A DNA stretch of 64,000 nt, from contig NC_057814.1 of NCBI RefSeq assembly GCF_018294505.1, positions 291,206,604-291,270,603 of the forward strand, given 5' to 3'. Made by a program: the position numbers and the translations under genes. Below, piece after piece: positions 37,561 to 48,299 of the stretch (position 1 is its first letter; each line of letters begins with the position of its first letter). Source of the DNA: Triticum aestivum. Lineage: Eukaryota > Streptophyta > Magnoliopsida > Poales > Poaceae. Below the pieces are notes generated by a model. It ran no database searches, was not told where the DNA came from, and worked only from the letters and a program-made list of their open reading frames with translations.

Positions 37561-38270
37561 AGTCCGGAAGTAGGCCTTAGAGCGGCAGCAGTTCATTGCC
37601 GAGGAAATCAAGAAGCTAGAGGCAGCTGGTTTGGTCAGAGGAGTACTGCACCCTACGTGGTTGGCAAACCCAGTGGTGGTCCGGAAGGCGAATGGGAAAT
37701 GGAGGCTCTGTATTGATTTCACATATCTCAACAAGGCTTGCCCGAAGGACCCATTTCCCTTGCCGCGCATCGACCAGATTGTGGATTCCACTTCAGGTTG
37801 TGATTTGCTCTCCTTTCTGGATGCATACTCCGGATATCACCAGATCTTCATGTCCAAAGAAGACGAGGAGAAGACATCGTTCATCACTCCATGTGGTAAG
37901 TACTGCTTTGTCCGCATGCCTTTCGGATTAAAGAGTGTCGAGTCCACTTTTGCAAGAGCAGTCCAGATTAGTTTTGAGCCACAGTTGCACAGAAATATAG
38001 AAGCCTATATGGATGACATCATGGTCAAAACCAAGGATAAGACCACCCTTATCTAGGATTTGGAGGAGACATTTGCTAATCTGCACAAGATCAACTTGAA
38101 GCTTAATCCGGAGAAGTGTGTATTCGGTGTTCCCTCCGGCAAGCTACTTGGATTCTTCGTGTCCCATCGGGGGATCGAAGCCAACCCCGACAAGATCAAG
38201 GCCATTGAGTAGATCCAAGCACCAAGGACAGTTAAGGATGTAAGGCGCTTGACGGGATGCGTTGCCGCGC
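37561..38270 (+). pseudogene. Reverse transcriptase of Tat element 1, truncated
   Basis: Blocks in order: EEIKKLEAAGLVRGVLHPTW, NGKWRLCIDFTYLNKACPKD, LLSFLDAYSGYHQI, FVRMPFGLK, and the catalytic YMDD at 38006-38017. An in-frame TAG lies at 38054-38056 (TLI*DLEE); the same frame continues INLKLNPEKCVFGVPSGKLLG. Another TAG lies near 38210. At about 38270 the reading (TGCVAAL) stops abruptly at LTR sequence, so RNase H and integrase are deleted. Confidence 0.87.
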
Positions 38271-38273
38271 TGT

Positions 38274-38706
38274 GCATTTAATGCACACTGTTAGCCCGCA
38301 GAGTTAGGTATGATAGCACTATTTGCTATCATATCAGTGGATAATGACCACTTTGCCACTGTGGTGACCCCTTAATCTATAAAAGGAGGCCCATGGCACT
38401 CGTAGGAGGGGTTAGAGGGTTGGAAAGTTGAAGAACCCAAGCCACCATACGCATGTAGTCGCTACAGCCCCGAGGAAAGCCTTGACGGGCAAGTGTACTA
38501 CACACCCCCACATTCATTCCACCATCAATCCACCAAAGCAGGAGTAGGGTCTTACGCCTCGCGGCGGCCCGAACCTGGGTAAATTGCTTTTGTCCTCTCT
38601 GTCGTGCTGCCGTGCGCTGATCTGCTCTTTGTGCAATGCGATGTCCCCCCGCCGAACCAGCAAGGGGCCACCCGGTCCCATTGGTGGCCGTGGATATCCT
38701 GCGACA
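38274..38706 (+). repeat. Truncated 3' LTR of Tat element 1
   Basis: Matches roughly 25488-25917, from TTTAATGCAC through ...GATATCCTGCGACA. The missing left half is replaced directly by RT sequence. It ends before the ACTG TSD copy. Confidence 0.85.
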
Positions 38707-38742
38707 ACTGTAGAAGAATTGCGTGGCGGCGCTAAGATCTTG

Positions 38743-38759
38743 AACGGTGTGATACCATA
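38743..38759 (-). other. Primer-binding site of the copia remnant
   Basis: Next to the LTR the minus strand reads TATGGTATCACACCGTT, whose TGGTATCA core matches the initiator Met-tRNA complement. The rest is diverged. Confidence 0.6.
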
Positions 38760-38953
38760 TGATACAACGGCAGCTAGGGTAGAGCCTGTTAGGTCGATCG
38801 TGCGAGTAAGACCAAGTATAATAGTGGGCCTTTGGCCCAAACCCCACGTCCAAGTCAATAATAGCCCCACTATCCAAAAGAATCAGAAACGGCTGAGTAA
38901 TTAAGGCGCCCGTTAATTATTAATTAATGACTTAATAAATTTTCCGACCAACA
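38760..38953 (-). repeat. Short 5' LTR of the copia remnant (194 bp)
   Basis: On the minus strand it starts TGTTGGTCGGAAAATTT and ends ...CCGTTGTATCA, next to the PBS. TG/CA ends and position relative to gag support it. No second copy is present for confirmation. Confidence 0.65.
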
Positions 38954-39134
38954 CAAATATAGACCACGTGCATAGCTTTTGTCCTTGGACAGGCTCATTC
39001 CCGAAGAGCGCGCGTGTAGGTTTCCTATTATCATGCTCATGCAAATGCTAGAATAGATCACATTATAAAGTGGTGCATCTCACACTCACCTAGCAGTATG
39101 GGACTAAACTTTAGTCCCACTCACACCACACTTA

Positions 39135-39424
39135 GAGCATGGTTAATAGTATAGCCAACATCCGGCTATATGAAGTTGACACATCATCTAGAACCAACTT
39201 AATAGCCTGCTAGTACAATAGTTAGTCCCTTTAGTATAATACTATATCATTAATAATGGCCCCACCTTTTGTCTCACAAAGTATGTTGGAGCTCCTGCTA
39301 CAATCGACTATAAGTTTACAACCCGCTCCTCTTCTCTCTCCTCTTCTCTCTCCTTCAACTAAGCACAAATACTATATTTAAATCCTTATAGCCTGCTTAT
39401 TTCATCTAATTGTAGTACTTGCTC
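39135..39424. mobile_element. MITE with GAGCA(T/A)G termini
   Basis: 290 bp with imperfect inverted ends (GAGCATGG / GAGCAAGT) and TA on both sides. AT-rich, no ORF. Superfamily not assigned. Confidence 0.55.
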
Positions 39425-39654
39425 TAAAGTTACTCTCCACTGTGTAGTCTGAAATGCTGGGCGTGCAGCGGGCGGTGCCCTCGATTGGCACGCCGCTTCA
39501 ACGGCGGAAGCAGTGAGAGGTCCCGTCGCCCTGACTTGCCATCAATGTGGAGCGGCAGGCTCAGCTGGCGCAGGGCGGGAAGCACGCGCGGGAGGGGGGA
39601 GGGGTTTTTGGTGGGCCAAGAAGGTGAGATGCCAACTTGGGATCGGTCCGGACG

Positions 39655-40210
39655 GGGAAATATCATGTGCTCCCATACTCACTAGTTTCATGCATATGAC
39701 ACTAGTCTATGTTACTACTCCCTCCTTTCTGGTTTATAGTGCTTAACTTGAAAATCTCACCAACCAAGGTAGATGATGAGTGGTGGAATACTTTTTGTAA
39801 TTTGCAAAACCACCCAATTAATGCTCTTGTTTTCCTCAAAAATTTATGTTTACCATTGTATTAAGTGCAATGCATGCATGCATAAAGTACATGCATTGGT
39901 CAATTTTCTCTTAATACTTGCATGAAATTATTTAATGCACCTTGAAATCTAAACTTGTGATGGGGAACAACCAAATTGATCCTTATAAAATGGAAAAACT
40001 AAGATTTTGAGATAAACCCTATAAACCGGAAAGGAGGGAGTAACATACTAATGTTATGATGTCTTCATTTATTAGCTTGTAGACTCATCTTGTCTTGGGA
40101 AATGCTATGTTATAGTAAGATATTATGTTGCCACTTCTCATTAACTACTTGCCACATAAGCAAAATTTTCTTGGAGTGCGCTAAGTTACTCCCACTATAA
40201 CTAGTCGTAC
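39655..40210. mobile_element. Degenerate MITE split by a Stowaway-like MITE
   Basis: The outer parts (39655-39717 and 40041-40210) pair as the ends of a common grass MITE type (GTGCTCCCATACTCACTAG... and ...AAGTTACTCCCACTATAACTAG). A related copy lies near 47945-48150. Confidence 0.45.
39718..40040. mobile_element. Stowaway-like MITE (323 bp)
   Basis: Starts CTCCCTCCTTTCTGG and ends ...CCGGAAAGGAGGGAG, with TA on both sides. Typical Stowaway ends; nested in the MITE above. Confidence 0.75.
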
Positions 40211-40760
40211 AAAGTGTGGGCTATATAGAGGGTGTAGTAAGCAAGCTTCTCACCGTTCTGCGAGTTGACATGACACATCAAAGTAGTAGTTTTTTATTTC
40301 AAAATGTACATCAAAGTAACAGTGTAGTAGTCTCCAAAAAGGGCCAACCATGTCCATGGCTACCATCCCATCTCGTGCTCCGTCATTGAGTATGTGCACC
40401 ATTCACGTGCCATTCAAGAAAAAAAATTGCATACGTTCCATTGAAGAAAAAAAATTAAAAACAAACACTCCACCGCGTCATGGTCGAACTTTGATTCGTC
40501 CACGCGTGGTTCCCGACACTCCACTAAGTGAACAACTACCAAACGCGTCAAATTATCACGTGAGCTACCTCTTCATCCAGAAATGAGCTCCACCGTGTAC
40601 CCGCGCGCATGTGTTAGGGAATGAGGCACAGAGTATGTGCGTCAGTGCGTGCAATTTTTCTCCTCGTGCACGTACTCCTTTTTTTGTGGGTGATTCATGC
40701 ACATACTCGGCCTACATTGGTGTCCGTTGGCGAGTCTCACTTATCTCTACATCTCAACAT
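40211..40760. other. Non-coding stretch with locally duplicated blocks
   Basis: 40255-40440 recurs at 42065-42215 (CATGTCCATGGCTACCATCC, CGTGCTCCGTCATTGAGTA). 40485-40600 recurs at 45978-46105 (ACGCGTCAAATTATCACGTG, CTCCACCGTGTACCCGCG). No gene seen. Confidence 0.55.
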
Positions 40761-40846
40761 GTACATCTACATCTGCATCTACATCTACACTACATCTACA
40801 TCTACATCTACATCTACATCTACATCTACATCTACATCTACCTCTA
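40761..40846 (+). repeat. (TACATC)n microsatellite
   Basis: About 14 hexamer units with one short unit and a few substitutions. The Ser-Thr and Tyr-Ile runs it encodes in overlapping frames are artefacts. Confidence 0.9.
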
Positions 40847-42363
40847 CTATAGTACACCAAGTTTTAAACATGAGACCAACCATTTTCTTGCACGACACGA
40901 CCAGCCCGTATTGCTTCTTGCTCCTCATCTCTCTCAAAGTGTGTCCGGCAGGCGATTTTGCTGTCGATTGAGGTCGGTTCGCTCACACTCGGTCCCACAT
41001 GTTATAAATCTAAAACGAATACTCTGACCAGCAGACCATTGAAAGAAGTATATTTTTCACCCTCAAATGTAAGTTGATCTACAAATAACCCCCCAAAGTC
41101 AATTTTGGTATGATTTTTACCCTCAAATCTCTAAAACCGGGTATATCACCCCCTTGAGCGGTTTTAGTGTTCACATGTTAGAGTTTAGGCGGTTTTGATT
41201 ATTGACTAGGAATTGACTAATTATTTACACTAATGAAATGGAAACGACGCCGTCGGAAGCTGCAGATGTCATCAGAGATGTACCCAATGGACCCCGACCT
41301 TCCCTACGAGGAGAGGAGATCATGCGGGTGCCTTTCAAGCTCAAAGGGTCGTCGGGCTACCTCGTCGGCTCGTCGCCCGCCTACCTCTAGTCCTCCCAGA
41401 GCCTCTATCATTGTCGCGCAGCTCACGGTGGCGCTCATTTGCAGGTGGGTGCTGCTAGCTTGGAGACATAGTTGAGTTAATCGAGCCCTACTTGAAAATC
41501 AATCGTGTCCTTGGCCTAAGCTCCACCACTACTAGAAGAAAACTCCTGCAGAGGAGGTCGATGAGAGGCAGCACCGTGCTACCTACATTGGTCGTTTGAT
41601 TCATAGGATAGAATGCTATATATTTTTTCCCATGTAATCATGTGTTAATTGACAATCTAGCATCCACCCAACTTTTTTTTCACTTCCTTTGTTTTTCCTG
41701 TGTCAAACACTCTGGTTTTTTAGGGGAACACTGTGTTAATGCTATGGGATTCAAGTGGACATGCCACTCCAATCCTGTATTTTTCTTTATGAAGAGAGTA
41801 CTTGCTGCTGCAAGAGCACTGTGTTAATGATGTGCTGCTGCAAGAGCCGCCTATATTAATTAACCGTGTAGTAGTTCATTTAGTAGTACTAGGTTAGTGG
41901 GTGACTTTGCGCCTGGCTCTTCTCCTCTTCCGGAAGTCGAACAATAATGATGGTACTACAGTAGTACTTCTAGCAATCTGACACCAAATGAACTGCTGCA
42001 CGTCCACCGCTTGTAAGCAAAAGTTTGTCCTCGTGCTGCGAGCCACCGCGCACGTGTTGGCGAGGGAGCTCGTCGTTCTGCGAGTTGATAGGACACATCA
42101 AAGTTATTTAGTACTCTCTCCAAAAAGGGTCGACCATGTCCATGGCTACCATCCCGTGCTCCGTCATTGAGTACGTGCACTATTCACGTGCCATCGAGGA
42201 GAAAAAATATTGCGTAATAGTACTAGGTGCCATCGAAGTGCACAACTCACTTACGCACTGCTTATCTCCATTTTCTTGCATGACACGTGCACCTTGATGC
42301 TATATGTCCCGCGTGTTGGCAAAAGGATGAACAAAGCTCACGTAAAAAAAGTGGAAGAACATA
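40847..42363. other. Non-coding stretch, no supported gene
   Basis: 40895-40985 recurs at 43330-43415 (TCTCTCTCAAAGTG, ATTGAGGTCGGTT). A small plus-strand ORF (41233-41475, Arg/Lys-rich start MKWKRRRRKLQ) has no recognised motif. 42065-42215 is the second copy of the block at 40255. Confidence 0.45.
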
Positions 42364-42783
42364 GGGCCTGTTTGGTTCCCAGCCTAAGGTTGCCACGTCT
42401 AACCTTAGTCATGCCACAACATCTTAGACATGTGTTTGGTTCATTGCCACACTTGTGGCTTGCCACTCTTCTCTAGTTATATGGTCCACATGTCATAGGC
42501 TCAATTTTTTGCCAAATATTGCCACACTTGTGGTGGCCATAGCCACACTTTTTGTGGCAGCCACACTTGCCTAAGGTTAGTTGTGGCAAAGGGGCTGTTT
42601 GGTTCTAGGCCTAGCATTGCGACACTTTGCCACACATTTTTGCCAAGCTTGCTAAGGTTAGTTCATCAAAATGAGAGCCACAAGTTGACAAGCCTAAGGG
42701 AATCCTGCCTTATTTTTTGTGTGTATGCCATGTGGGGTCCAAGTGTGGCTTGACTAAGGTGTGGCTTGAACCAAACACTCGCC
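42364..42783. mobile_element. hAT-like MITE, possibly compound
   Basis: Ends GGGCCTGTTTGGTTC and GAACCAAACACTCGCC. An internal copy of the left end (GGGGCTGTTTGGTTC) near 42591 suggests two related units joined. Many GCCACACTTG words. CATAG occurs on both sides, but a full 8-bp TSD is not clear. Confidence 0.5.
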
Positions 42784-43777
42784 TCATAGATTCTATCCTC
42801 ATAGATTCCCGACGACCGAGAAGGAGCAAGGAAACTCGCGGTAGAGCGTCTGCACTCATAATATTTTATATTACTCCCTCCGTCTAGGTGAATAAGTCAT
42901 CTTTGGTTGTGCACCGTGACCAAGAAGGAGGAAAAAAAAGAGAACTTAATGTTTATTTGCTAATTAATAGCATTGCATGCAATGAACTAACCACTGCAAG
43001 TTGTGTTTGGTAGTCTCAAGTCATTGAAAACATGCATGCCGACATCTCTTATTGGTTAATATGTCAAGAAACAAGAATGTTTATTTGCTAATTAATAGCA
43101 TTACATGCACGCCCAACGACCGAGAAGGAGCAAGGAACCTCGTAGTGGAGCGTCTGCACTCATAATATTTTATATTATTCAGCGATATAAAATCAACCAA
43201 TCATCTCCACAGTAGACTGGAAGAGTACGAAACATGGCAGCCCAGTGTAGTTACATCATACTGTACATGGCCAACCCACACTATCACCATATTTCTTGGC
43301 CTCCGTGGGACACCTAGCTCTAGTAATCCAGCAGCCCATATCACTTCTCACTCCTCGTCTCTCTCAAAGTGCGGCAGGCTGGCGTTTTTGCCGTCTATTG
43401 AGGTCGGTTAACTCATCACATGTTAGCGACATGCCAAGTGCATTCTAAAAAAATTACTGTACTCTATTGTTATGTCAAGAAGAGGAAGCGCTTTGATCGA
43501 CGGACCAAACGAGACAGGCGAGCCGTGCCGTGAGTGGGTCTAGTTTCTCGTTTTGAACTTGTTTGGTGTAGTAGTAACACTTGGTTTTGACTATTGATAA
43601 GATTTTATATAGGGCCTAATGTATTCTTCGAGGATGCCTTTGACTATTGATAAGATTTTATATAATATGAAAATTATATCATTCAAAGATCCTTTCATGT
43701 TCTGTTTTCAGAAGAAAAAAGATCCTTTCACGTACGAATTTGACTGTATGCTTTGAGAAACTTGCATGTCCTATACT
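42784..43777. other. Non-coding stretch with direct duplications
   Basis: Block X (CGACCGAGAAGGAGCAAGGA...) at 42813-42877 recurs at 43118-43181. Block Y (TTTATTTGCTAATTAATAGC...) at 42952-42982 recurs at 43079-43109. A Stowaway-like end CTCCCTCCGTCTAGG starts at 42875 without a clear partner. No gene. Confidence 0.5.
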
Positions 43778-44088
43778 GCTCCTGTTTGGATACTGTAACT
43801 TAGCTAGAGGTTAGACTAACTCATGACTAACCCTGAACTAACTGTAGCCAAAGAGGTGTTTGGGTGACAGGGTTAGATTGACAATAAATGCACATGATGG
43901 AGAGAGAAAAGTGATTTTTCAGTGGGCCTAATGAGAACTATCTCCAATTAGCACCTCTTGGGTGGGATAGTTCTTTTGGTGGGTTCGATGCAACTTGCTC
44001 CAATTTAACCCTCATGCTTGGATACTTTAGGGCTATTTGAGCCCCAACTAGCTCGAACTAACTCTAACCCATGGATCCAAACAGGGCC
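43778..44088. mobile_element. hAT-like MITE (about 310 bp)
   Basis: Inverted ends GCTCCTGTTTGGATAC and GGCCCTGTTTGGATCC. Inside are AGTTAG/CTAAC words near both ends. No coding; TSD not evident. Confidence 0.55.
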
Positions 44089-44092
44089 AAAG

Positions 44093-44759
44093 TTAGTCTT
44101 GGAAAACGCATTAAGCCCTATATACATGGACAGACGGAGTACATGATACTAGCAAACGCTCACCATTAGTAGTAGTTCATTGGTTGGTTTCGATTTTTGA
44201 TTCAGTTGCTATGCTGCTACCGTCCAATATTCGCGTGTGGTTGTTTCTAGAGTAAAAAATGAGGTACTAGTACTTACTGTGGGAAAGGTGAAGTGATGTT
44301 TGCTTTGCTCGAGCAACTTATTACTCTGGGAATATGGGAGTACCAGCGGATTCAACCAACAGAGAAATGATGGTTGCTTCGTCCGAGCAACTTACTGTGG
44401 CAAAGGTGGGGCTCCGTGATTTGACTGCTCACTAGTCATTACTACCGCGGCGCAACGACCGGGGTGAATCCTTCCCTGCAGCTGTGCACTCAATATTGCT
44501 GCATGGCAGGTGGAGTCGGATGAAGGATGTCCCACATGTCGGCGAAACGAAGTTGAATTGTTTCTGGCATTGCTATCAATCCTTCAAGATTTGTTTATAT
44601 GTACGCATAATTTTAATGAAATTGTACTGTGATGCTATGAAGGTTTCAACTTCGGTTCCCACAGGAAAAAAAGGTTTCAACTTAGGATTCATGTGTCCTC
44701 TTGCCTCAAGATTATCTCGTTACAACATTCCATCAAATACAAATGAAACTACCATGGCT
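44093..44759. other. Non-coding stretch
   Basis: No motif-bearing ORF. GAGCAACTTA(C/T)T and related words repeat (44310, 44382). Contains A-rich and pyrimidine-rich runs only. Confidence 0.4.
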
Positions 44760-45360
44760 GCTAATGCATCTCAATGGTTCCTAGATCAGCGCCCATATTC
44801 ACATCACAACTGAAGACAAAGTTGTGAGAAGGTGTACAAATAAAGAAAAATATATAATTGATTGATGATGTTCGTAGGCATGGCTCCATTTCCTGGGCAC
44901 GGTGTTCATTGGTTGGCAGCTAGTTTCACCCAGCTCTGTAGCCAAAAAAGAGGTGTATGGAGGACACCACAATCCGATCATTTTGTGTAGCTCCACTAAA
45001 ATCGAGCTGACCATCCCTGTTTGCAAAGATATCCAGTCAGTGTGATTACAATAATAGTGGAACTAGATGATGAAACATAACACACACAAATAGAAGCTGA
45101 TCACCTCTGCAATCTCTCTTTAGGACTAACTACTTATTGGAGAAGATTAGGAATGGAGTTGGATGAGGAGGATAGCAAAACCAATCTCCCTTTCTGCAGT
45201 CCCACAGAAATGTAAAAAGTTGCCCGTGTGACATTTTGGCGGAACTACACAAAACACTCTTAAGAAAAAAGTGATTTGTGAAGTTCACCAAAAGGTCGCA
45301 ATAGCAACAAGGTGAAATGGACAACCCTGTTTGCAAAAGGAGGTAGAAAGGAAACAATTA
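44760..45360 (-). other. Dispersed repeat copy B
   Basis: Diverged relative of 23151-23840, same orientation: GCATCTCAATGGTTC, GTGAGAAGGTGTAC, ATTTCCTGGGCA, ATTTTGTGTAGCTCCACTAAAATCG. On the minus strand TTTGCAAACAG|GG(A/T)TG occurs twice (near 45020 and 45325), like repeated splice acceptors. No complete ORF; family unknown. Confidence 0.4.
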
Positions 45361-46500
45361 CCGCCCAATAACACGAGTTGAAGACACATACGCCGACAAA
45401 AAAGAAGCATATTCCATGTAATAAGGGAAAGATAGCAGCATGGTGGTTTATCAAAAACGGTTTGAGGACGAGATTGCAAGATGGGAAGTACACTGCCCGA
45501 GATACGTTTTAAGCAAACAACTAAAGAAGATCCACATGCAGGATTTTCCACATGCAGCAATGCGGGAAGATGGGCAGTGGAGCAAGGACGGAGGAAGCTA
45601 TACCTGAGGGTTGTCAGGATGAAACTAGGAGGGCGCCGGTGGCCGGGATCTGCCCATACTACGGCAGCGAGCAAGTGGTAAAGGCCTTGTGTCACCGGAG
45701 CTTGGTCAGAGAGAACGGCGGGTACGACAGATCGGGACGTGCTGCCTCAACGCCGTCGAACGGAGAAACGATGCACATCCTCCCTTTCCGCTGGCAGACG
45801 GGATGCGGCCAGATCACTGACCAACGATGAGAGTGAGATGGTATGATGAGAGACAAACCCCGACAGGCACGCTCCGTTGTATATAGTGGAGCGGATTTTT
45901 CCATTTTCCCCACGACAATCGTTTTATATTCTCTACGTGACATTGAGGAATATATAACTTTATTTAATACTAACGTGTCAAGTCGAACTTTGTTCCGTCT
46001 ACGCGTCGTACATGACCCTCCTTCGAGTAAACAACCGCTACACGCGTCAAATTATCACGTGGGCTGCCTTTCGTACAGAAACGAACTCCACCGTGTACCC
46101 GCGTGGGTGTGGCCAGTAACGAGACGTGAGTACGTGTGTCCTGCATGCACCTCTTCTTTAGGTGCAGGTACGTACGTGGGTGGGTGTGAGAGAGATGGTT
46201 TGTGCGAAACAAAGGCAATGTGTCGATGATATCTCATACAAAAAAACGTAACATATGCAATGTGTGTGAAACAGAGTCATGGATATATCATATATAGAGG
46301 GAGCGATCCATGAGAAGAGAGTGGAGGGATCATCTGCGTGAGATATCGATAGAATCAAAAACAGGGATGAAGTGTGTGGCTGCGCGATCGATAAAGAGTG
46401 CCATCGAATTTGTGCTTGCCCACGTCAAAGATACAGGGCGGCTGGGCTACTAGAATTTGAGAGGTCAGAGGTGTAGTTTTTTTTCTGTGGCATGGATAGC
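45361..46500. other. Non-coding stretch including a duplicated block
   Basis: Minus-strand ORFs (45943-45692 and 45695-45285) show no recognised motif and could be exons of a gene related to repeat B, or chance. 45978-46105 is the second copy of 40485-40600. Confidence 0.35.
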
Positions 46501-46519
46501 TACCTACAATGTTTGAATA

Positions 46520-47300
46520 TCGGTGTGTAGGGGGGGGGAGGGGGCAGAGACCTAACTATAGAGAGGTAGATTGACTAGTATATGTGTGGAGAAGGAGAGA
46601 GACCTAGCTATGTATTGAGGGATATCAATCGGCATCCATGCATATGTGTAGTAGAGGAATAAGGTTGGGAGAAAGAAAAAGGTAGAGTGTCGGAGGGTTG
46701 GTGGTGGAGTGGCATCTCACAAATGGTGGGAGAGGCCTGCTAGACAAACAGAGGGTACGAGTGCAATATCAATAAGAGAGGGCCGGGGATGTCTGTCTGT
46801 CTATGCACGTGCGTGTGAGAGACGGGTCGGGAGGTATGCAAGGATGCTGAGGGGAGACAATATGGTTGGAGTAAGCATACGTAACTACATAGGAAGATCA
46901 ACCGTTGTGTGTCCGAGAATGGGAGAGACATAACTAGTGAGGTAAGTCTATCGGTGCAAGGGGAAAAAAAATTATAGTCGACCTAGCTATATGTAGGGAG
47001 ATTGCTACGTATACATGCATGCATGTGTTAGAAGCAAATAAGGTCCAGAGAGACAGACAGGGGGAGAGGGGTGCGGCTAGGAGGTGGTGCGAGAGGCCTA
47101 CTATGTCGAGGGGGGGAGGAGTGTGCGAGTATGAGATCGATGAAAAGAGGGGCGGGAGTGTGCACCTGCGTGGAACCGTATTGGACATAGGGGGGCATGG
47201 GCGGTGAGAAGAGAAGAGGGGAAGTACATGTTTGTGGTAGGCACAGTTGGCTAGAGAGGTATATCGACTGGTGTGTGCCGGAAAGAAGGAGCCGGGGGGC
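46520..47300 (+). repeat. Decayed purine-rich tandem array, period about 380 bp
   Basis: Landmarks recur in order near 46600 and 46980: GACCTAGCTAT, then ATGCATATGTGTTAG-type, AATAAGGT, GAGAGGCCT(G/A)CTA, and GGG(A)TGT/GTG...CACGTGCGTG or CACCTGCGTGG. Partial copies lie near 46530 and 47240. Plus strand is A/G-rich; the long minus-strand ORF (47401-46934) is low-complexity. Confidence 0.55.
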
Positions 47301-48299
47301 CTACACACACCGCGGGTGAACGACCTAAAGGGAAATAACGAACGTGCATGATGGAGGGGACACTGAGGGAGGGTGAGAGGGGGGCGGGCGTGTGCATGCA
47401 CGATAGAAAGTTAGCGCTAGCTAGCTACAAAGAGAAGAGGATCATGAAGGTGTAAAAGACGAACAGAGATCATAATTCATTATAAAAAAGTGGATACGGA
47501 TACTTCAAGAAGATATCATAATGTAGAATATTGATTATAATTTGGGCTAATGTGTGGCTTTTGCAGCTCAGGGCTAAATACTTGTCATAATGTAGGGGGC
47601 GGGGCACTATACTTTGTGTGATAAACACGATGTACGTATGGAACATGGTTTAGATTATGAATATCTAGTTAGTACATCAAATGTACTATTATTTGGAATC
47701 AACATCAAGTGTGTTCAAAAAATTGAATTCGAGTTCATATAGTACACATAGTTCATATCTATCTCTATAGTAATCATGTGGTGTGTTGTTAAGGTAATAC
47801 ACGAATGATGGTTGAAGTTGGCAACAATCATGATTGTAGATTCTTATTGAAATTGAGAAACAAATTCAAATTTAGTTCGAATTGCAGCGGTAGTATAGAC
47901 ATTTGGAATGCACTAAAATGTTGGTATGAGTAGGTTACATGCATTAGGCTGGCCATAGTGGGAGTAACATAATCGGTAACATGCACTTGGGACTAGCAAA
48001 CATGCTTATGTGGCACATAGTTAAAGAAGAGAGACATGATTAGAGTAACATAGGTAGATACCGTATCATGCATGGCAATAAATATGATCATCTATGATAC
48101 TAGTTTATGATACTATGCACTAATCATTATACAGCCAACGAAAAAAATTTAATTGAACATAACATATTAAGCTTTGAATAACATTTGTATATAGTACATG
48201 GGACAAGACCTCTCTCTTTGGTGGTGTGAATAGTTTTTTCGTTTTTCAGTTGAGGGAAGTGCGAATTGATTTAGGTAGGAGTACAAGTAACAATATTAC
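47301..48299. other. AT-rich non-coding stretch with a MITE relic
   Basis: 47945-48150 begins GGCTGGCCATAGTGGGAGTAACAT, a common Triticeae MITE end, and resembles the MITE around 39655-40210. The rest shows nothing coding. Confidence 0.45.

Larger units (their letters stand above)
25028..38706 (+). mobile_element. Tat-type Ty3/gypsy element 1 (interrupted, deleted)
   Basis: 5' LTR 25028-25917, gag, protease, RT on the plus strand, then a truncated 3' LTR. The flanks share ACTG (25024-25027 and 38707-38710; five bases if the first A is counted on the left). The gag is split at 27721/36319 by an Athila-type element, after which gag resumes correctly. RNase H, integrase and about half of the 3' LTR are deleted. 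The RT and protease style is that of the Tat lineage. Confidence 0.83.
23841..38953 (-). mobile_element. Ty1/copia remnant (gag and 5' LTR), host of the nested insertions
   Basis: Read right to left: a 194-bp LTR (38760-38953), PBS, leader, then gag 24806-23841. The leader is split by the Tat element 25028-38706, with (A)ACTG on both sides. Everything after gag (protease, integrase, RT, 3' LTR) is missing; the left end abuts repeat A with no TSD seen. CAAAT (38954-38958) would be one TSD copy. Confidence 0.75.

Noticed and set aside
40611..41027. ORFs with (Tyr-Ile)n and (Ser-Thr)n runs
   Set aside because: Produced by the TACATC microsatellite; no motif outside it.
41527..41540. CACTACTAGAAG as a possible left end of the CACTA-like element
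   Set aside because: After CACTAC it does not match the right terminus (CACTACAAAAAATACAC), and no subterminal GGGCC array follows it.
45285..45695. 136-codon minus-strand ORF as a gene
   Set aside because: No recognised motif, no partner exons in consistent phase; overlaps repeat B.
46934..47401. 155-codon minus-strand ORF
   Set aside because: Pro/Ser/His-rich reading of the purine-rich tandem array; no motif and not kept between repeat units.
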